Source: an uncultured Eubacteriales bacterium
GTDB taxonomy: Bacteria > Bacillota_I > Bacilli_A > RF39 > UBA660
Direction of reading: 5' to 3'
NCBI GenBank assembly: GCA_900313815.1
Contig: OMST01000063.1
Coordinates: forward strand, 1 to 42,004
DNA length: 42,004 nucleotides
Position numbers and translations under genes: made by a program
Shown: in pieces, positions 38,609 to 42,004 of the stretch
Layout: every line of letters begins with the position of its first letter
How positions within the stretch are numbered: the first letter of the stretch is position 1
Notes under the pieces: model-generated
Told to the model about the DNA's origin: nothing
Database searches by the model: none
Seen by the model: the letters and a program-made list of their open reading frames with translations, nothing else

Positions 38609-39086
38609 ATAATTCTATACTTTCACTCCAAACAAGGAATTCTTTAGATAATTCTTTTTTATACTTTTCTTCACAAGTATAATTAACTAACCAAAATCCA
38701 CTATTACTCTTAAACGCAACACATAAATGATAATATTTATTACCATTTGTTGTAGTGTCATATGAAATATATGCATTATTCTTTCCTAATTGAATTTCAG
38801 CTTCTTTTCCACTTTTTTCCATTGCTTTTGTTAAATATTCACTAATAGTTGTATCTTCTGATAATCCAGCAGTAGCTACCGCATCATATGATTCATTTAT
38901 AACAGTTATTATTGCTTTATCAGATTGATAATAGTATGTAAATGTATCCATAGTTTTCTTTTTAAAATCACTAGGTAATTTTATTTTAAAATTATCTTCT
39001 TTGAATTCAATAGTTTTACTTTTGCATGCACATAAACTAGTTAGTGCTACTATAATAATTAATACTTTAAATAACTTATTTCTCAT
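38607..39086 (-). CDS. lipoprotein of unknown function
   Basis: 159 residues. Lipobox LCAC (Cys21) after a hydrophobic signal. The mature ~138 residues begin FKEDNFKIKLPSDFKKK and look like a small PsbP/Mog1-like alpha/beta domain (pattern only), similar in layout to the lipoprotein at 10509. AGGAGG precedes the ATG, with promoter at 39103-39111. It is divergent from the sortase gene. Confidence 0.8.
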   Translation of the reverse strand: MRNKLFKVLIIIVALTSLCACKSKTIEFKEDNFKIKLPSDFKKKTMDTFTYYYQSDKAIITVINESYDAVATAGLSEDTTISEYLTKAMEKSGKEAEIQLGKNNAYISYDTTTNGNKYYHLCVAFKSNSGFWLVNYTCEEKYKKELSKEFLVWSESIEL

Positions 39087-39102
39087 ATTGCCTCCTATTC
39101 AT

Positions 39103-39111
39103 AATATATCA
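39103..39111 (-). promoter_or_regulatory. extended -10 promoter (TGATATATT)
   Basis: The minus strand reads TGATATATT upstream of the lipoprotein ribosome site. Confidence 0.5.
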
Positions 39112-39152
39112 CATTTTTCTATGAAAAAGTATTAATTTATTTAAAAATATAT

Positions 39153-39158
39153 TATAAT
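39153..39158 (+). promoter_or_regulatory. -10 element (TATAAT) of the sortase-alr unit
   Basis: TATAAT would start transcription near 39165, after the in-frame ATG at 39160, forcing use of the TTG at 39175, which has GGAGG five bases upstream. Confidence 0.65.
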
Positions 39159-39174
39159 TATGTCGGAGGTTATC

Positions 39175-39933
39175 TTGAAAAAAAATTACTACTATTTATT
39201 ATTAGCATTCTTAATTTTAATATTCTTTTTATCATCATTTAAAATATTTAAATGGAATAAAGACAATAATTTAAATGAAAAAGAAATGCAATCAATCTAT
39301 AATATAACTGTTATTGACAAAATAGAGAATGATACGGCTGAAGAAGAAAATGAATCCAACCTATTATTAAATGTTGATTTTGATAATTTAAAAAGCATTA
39401 ATAATGAAGTTAAAGGATGGATACAAGTTAGTAATACTAATATTGATTATCCATTCGTACAACATACAGATAACAATTATTACTTAAATCATTCATTTTA
39501 TAAAGAATCATCTAAAGCAGGATGGGTATTTCTAGATTATAGAAATAATATAAATGACTTTGATGACAATACTATTATATATGGCCACAACAGAGCTAAC
39601 AAAGATATGTTTGGCTCATTAAAAGATGTTAAATCAGAAAATTGGTTAAGTAATAAAGATAATCATATTATTAAATTATCTACTGAAAAAAATAGTACAT
39701 TATGGCAGGTATTTAGTATTTATACTATTACTACTACTAGTGACTATTTAGTAACTAACTTTGATAACAAAAAAGAACATAAGGATTTTATTAAAATGCT
39801 TGTAAACAGAAGTATATATAATTTTAATATTGAAGTTACAACTAATGATAAAATACTTACACTATCAACATGTAATGGTAATAATCAAAAAATGGTATTA
39901 CATGCTAAATTAATTAAAACACAATTAAAATAA
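39175..39933 (+). CDS. class B sortase with Arg-to-Lys at the catalytic arginine position
   Basis: 252 residues with a TTG start. N-terminal membrane anchor (about 7-23), extracellular sortase fold: GWIQVSNTNIDYPFVQ, IIYGHNR (catalytic His138), LTLSTC (Cys233), and QKMVLHAKLIK, where class B relatives have Arg before the I/MVVHA strand and this protein has Lys239. Class B sortases join surface proteins or pilins to the wall. It is followed ten bases later by alr. The TTG is supported by GGAGG spacing and by the promoter position. No sortase substrate motif is seen in the window. Confidence 0.88.
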   Translation: MKKNYYYLLLAFLILIFFLSSFKIFKWNKDNNLNEKEMQSIYNITVIDKIENDTAEEENESNLLLNVDFDNLKSINNEVKGWIQVSNTNIDYPFVQHTDNNYYLNHSFYKESSKAGWVFLDYRNNINDFDDNTIIYGHNRANKDMFGSLKDVKSENWLSNKDNHIIKLSTEKNSTLWQVFSIYTITTTSDYLVTNFDNKKEHKDFIKMLVNRSIYNFNIEVTTNDKILTLSTCNGNNQKMVLHAKLIKTQLK

Positions 39934-39943
39934 TGGAGGAATT

Positions 39944-41110
39944 ATGAATAATACATATCTAGAAATTAACTTAGATACTTTAAAAAATAATGTTAAAAGT
40001 ATTATAAAAATATATAATAATTATGATTATTATTTTGGAGTAGTTAAATCAGATGCATATGGACATGGAAGTTATATAGTCAATTCACTTATTGAAGGTG
40101 GTATTAACTATCTAGCAGTATCTTATTTAGATGAGGCAATAGAGGTAAGAAAATATAATAAAGATATTCCATTATTATGCTTTGTCCCCATAGACTTAAA
40201 TGATTTAGAAAAAGCAATAGAAAATAATATTACTATTACTATAACTAGTTATAATTATTTATTAGATTTAATAAAAAAATTAAAACAAAATATTAAAGTA
40301 CATATTAAATTAGATTGTGGTATGAATAGATTAGGATTTAAGAATAAAAACGAAGTTACTAAAACATATAAAGATATAGTGAATAATAAGCATATTAAAT
40401 TAGAAGGTATATATACACACTTATCATCAGTAGGAGTTCATGAAAGTGGATATGATGATCAAGTTAAAAGATTTAAAGAATTAACAAAGGATATTGATCT
40501 TAATAAAGTACCAATCGTACATATAACAAGTAGTTCTAATTTAGTGGCTCATGAAAAGATAAAATGGACTAATGGAGTTAGACTTGGAAGTATAATGTAT
40601 GGTTATAATCCAACTATTAGAACAAACAATCACGGTATTATTAATAAATTAAGAAATTTAAGAAACAAATACATGCAGAAAAAATTAAAATTAAGCAAAA
40701 TAATAACTGATGTTGATTTAGATATTAAACCCGCTATTAAAATGTATACTAATATAATTCAAATAAAAGATGTTAAAAAAGGTGAACAAGTTGGATATGG
40801 ACTTTCTTATAAAGCAAAAGAATATATGAAAATAGCAATTATTCCAGTAGGATATAATAATGGTATTGGATTTGGAATTAGTTCACATTATGTAATGATA
40901 AATGATAAAAAATATTATTCAGTAGGGCAAACATCTATGAACATGATGGCAATTAAAGTAGATAGTAAGGTTAATATAGATGATAAAGTTTATATTATAA
41001 ATGAAAAAATAACTCCTAAAATGGTTGCCAATATGACAAATAAATTAACTATAGAAATATTATTAATGGCTGGTCATTCTAATAAGAAAATATATATTAA
41101 TGATAAATAA
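39944..41110 (+). CDS. alr: alanine racemase
   Basis: 388 residues, full length. It interconverts L- and D-alanine for peptidoglycan. YFGVVKSDAYGHG carries the PLP lysine (about 38), KLDCGMNRLGF and THLSSVG follow, GVRLGSIMYG provides the Arg facing the PLP ring, and GEQVGYGLSYKA the second-base Tyr. The usual SMD in the C-terminal barrel reads SMN, a minor change. GGAGG is five bases before the ATG and the gene is co-transcribed with the sortase, joining D-Ala supply with surface anchoring. Confidence 0.93.
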   Translation: MNNTYLEINLDTLKNNVKSIIKIYNNYDYYFGVVKSDAYGHGSYIVNSLIEGGINYLAVSYLDEAIEVRKYNKDIPLLCFVPIDLNDLEKAIENNITITITSYNYLLDLIKKLKQNIKVHIKLDCGMNRLGFKNKNEVTKTYKDIVNNKHIKLEGIYTHLSSVGVHESGYDDQVKRFKELTKDIDLNKVPIVHITSSSNLVAHEKIKWTNGVRLGSIMYGYNPTIRTNNHGIINKLRNLRNKYMQKKLKLSKIITDVDLDIKPAIKMYTNIIQIKDVKKGEQVGYGLSYKAKEYMKIAIIPVGYNNGIGFGISSHYVMINDKKYYSVGQTSMNMMAIKVDSKVNIDDKVYIINEKITPKMVANMTNKLTIEILLMAGHSNKKIYINDK

Positions 41111-41112
41111 AA

Positions 41113-41140
41113 AAATAAAACACTATATAGTGTTTTATTT
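41113..41140. terminator. bidirectional intrinsic terminator
   Basis: A perfect 28-base palindrome, AAATAAAACACT/AGTGTTTTATTT around TATA, between convergent genes. Confidence 0.88.
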
Positions 41141-42004
41141 TTAATTACTTTCAATTTTTTTAATTGTTATTACCGGTCTAATTCCTCTTCCAGAAGTATC
41201 AGTTGTTGAGTTTGATGCTATAGCACTTGTATTTCTAAGATTATATGCATTTCTTACATTAGATGTAGATGTTAATAGCCAATATCCATATGGAGTTAAC
41301 GAATAATTTGTTCCATTCATATTACCATATAACCAATCAGGGCAATTATTATTAGTAGAAGTTCTACAACCTAAACCATATGCTTCTTCATATGTTAATA
41401 ATCTAGCTCTTGATGTACCTTCTATAGTAGTTTCCCCATCTTCAGAATTAGTAACAGTTGTGACACCTGATACTATTGTTACCTTTTTATAGCCAGAACC
41501 ACTGTTAGTATATGAATAATTAGCTATATTATCTATATTTGTCCAATCAGCAGTCACAGTATTAAGCGAAGTTAAAACTGTAATTGGACCAACGCTTGTA
41601 TTTCCAGAAGAGCCAGCATACCATGCCACAGTTGTTGTATTATTATCTCCAATATTTGATGCTGATATTAAAGTGATATTTACACTATCATCATTAATAA
41701 CATAGAAATCTTGTGTTTTATCATTATTTACTTTAACTGTCATTAAAGTACCATTTGTACAATTAGTACCTTTAATATAACATCCAAGATTCTCACTATC
41801 ACCATTTACTGATGTAACTATAGAGTTAATTGGATTGTTGTTATTACCTCCGCCACTGTTACCACCGCCGGTAGAACCAGTGATTTCAATAAGATCAGTC
41901 CATGTTTCGTCAGTAGTATATTTCCATTGAATCATTGACCCTTCTGCCCTTAACTCAATTGTTTTTCCATCAGTTCCGTTTGTACCATCTATTCCATCTT
42001 TACC
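41141..42004 (-). CDS. collagen-like surface protein, C-terminal part (N-terminus outside window)
   Basis: The frame is open to the window edge; 287 codons are visible. The visible N-terminal residues, GKDGIDGTNGTDGKT, are Gly-x-y repeats of a collagen-like stalk. A short Trp-rich unit (IQWKYTTDETWTDLIEI), a Gly/Asn-rich hinge, and a ~100-residue beta-rich section follow. The C-terminal domain (RARLLTYEEAYGLGC to GRGIRPVITI) resembles the DUF6273-type domain of Firmicutes surface proteins. There is no LPxTG or NPxTN motif and no membrane tail, so it is not an obvious substrate of the neighbouring sortase. The first Met codon at 41935 is internal, not the start. Confidence 0.78.
   Translation of the reverse strand, partial: GKDGIDGTNGTDGKTIELRAEGSMIQWKYTTDETWTDLIEITGSTGGGNSGGGNNNNPINSIVTSVNGDSENLGCYIKGTNCTNGTLMTVKVNNDKTQDFYVINDDSVNITLISASNIGDNNTTTVAWYAGSSGNTSVGPITVLTSLNTVTADWTNIDNIANYSYTNSGSGYKKVTIVSGVTTVTNSEDGETTIEGTSRARLLTYEEAYGLGCRTSTNNNCPDWLYGNMNGTNYSLTPYGYWLLTSTSNVRNAYNLRNTSAIASNSTTDTSGRGIRPVITIKKIESN

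Overview
The window is very AT-rich DNA from a low-GC Gram-positive bacterium, most likely an uncultured member of the Bacilli or a mollicute-related gut lineage that still has a cell wall. The support is as follows. Peptidoglycan genes are present (murD, a membrane-fused murF, alr, a sortase, a GH25 lysozyme, a LysM amidase). Lipoproteins have Gram-positive lipoboxes and start sites have strong GGAGG or GGTGA Shine-Dalgarno sites. TGA is used as a stop (ATGA overlap at 22262-22265) and Trp is TGG, so the code is the standard bacterial one, not the Mycoplasma code. No rRNA, tRNA, CRISPR array, IS element or obvious prophage is visible. No gene-free stretch exceeds 300 bases.

Layout. 1-4.9 kb (minus): truncated membrane-fused MurF, alpha/beta hydrolase, small membrane protein, a short GH13 amylase-like protein, a double-glycine-leader coiled-coil protein, DUF1015 and an unknown protein. 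5.0-10.5 kb: a SleB-type wall hydrolase, a coiled-coil membrane protein coupled through a 16-codon micro-ORF to a small helical protein, a LysM amidase, and three unknown proteins around a divergent promoter. 10.5-21.7 kb: lipoproteins, a zinc phospholipase C-like protein, a HAD phosphatase and an NrtR-type regulator sharing an operator, a membrane zincin, a signal-peptidase pseudoenzyme, glyA, an LppM-like lipoprotein, a ferritin-like protein, a GH25 lipoprotein, a CBS-type pyrophosphatase, DUF1653 and DUF362. 21.7-29.7 kb: HD protein, CmpB-like membrane protein, murD, NERD-HRDC protein, Sel1-repeat protein, acyl-CoA ligase, a dicarboxylate-type symporter preceded by two DnaA boxes. 29.7-36.5 kb: a ribosome/antibiotic-themed block. 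36.5-42 kb: TPM-domain/zinc-ribbon pair, lipoprotein, class B sortase, alanine racemase, and the 3' end of a collagen-like surface protein.

The most striking system is at 29.7-34.0 kb. An ABC-F ATPase is fused in one frame to an APH(3')-like kinase domain whose catalytic Asp is Lys. It is preceded by an 18-codon leader peptide whose 3' end forms the first arm of an intrinsic terminator, the hallmark of drug-inducible ribosome-stalling attenuation. It is followed by a membrane-anchored HExxH protein, and faces a TetR regulator with a perfect TTGACT-TTT-AGTCAA palindrome on its -35. A KsgA/Erm-family methylase with an altered motif IV, a pseudouridine synthase and another methyltransferase follow.

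Regulation is unusually readable. Most transcription units start with TGnTATAAT extended -10 elements. Three genes (starts at 2893, 17662 and 26532) have no Shine-Dalgarno and instead have a TGn-type -10 ending exactly six bases before ATG, as expected for leaderless mRNAs. Many terminators have the stop codon inside the hairpin. Start positions below were re-chosen where the Shine-Dalgarno or promoter contradicts the longest reading frame.
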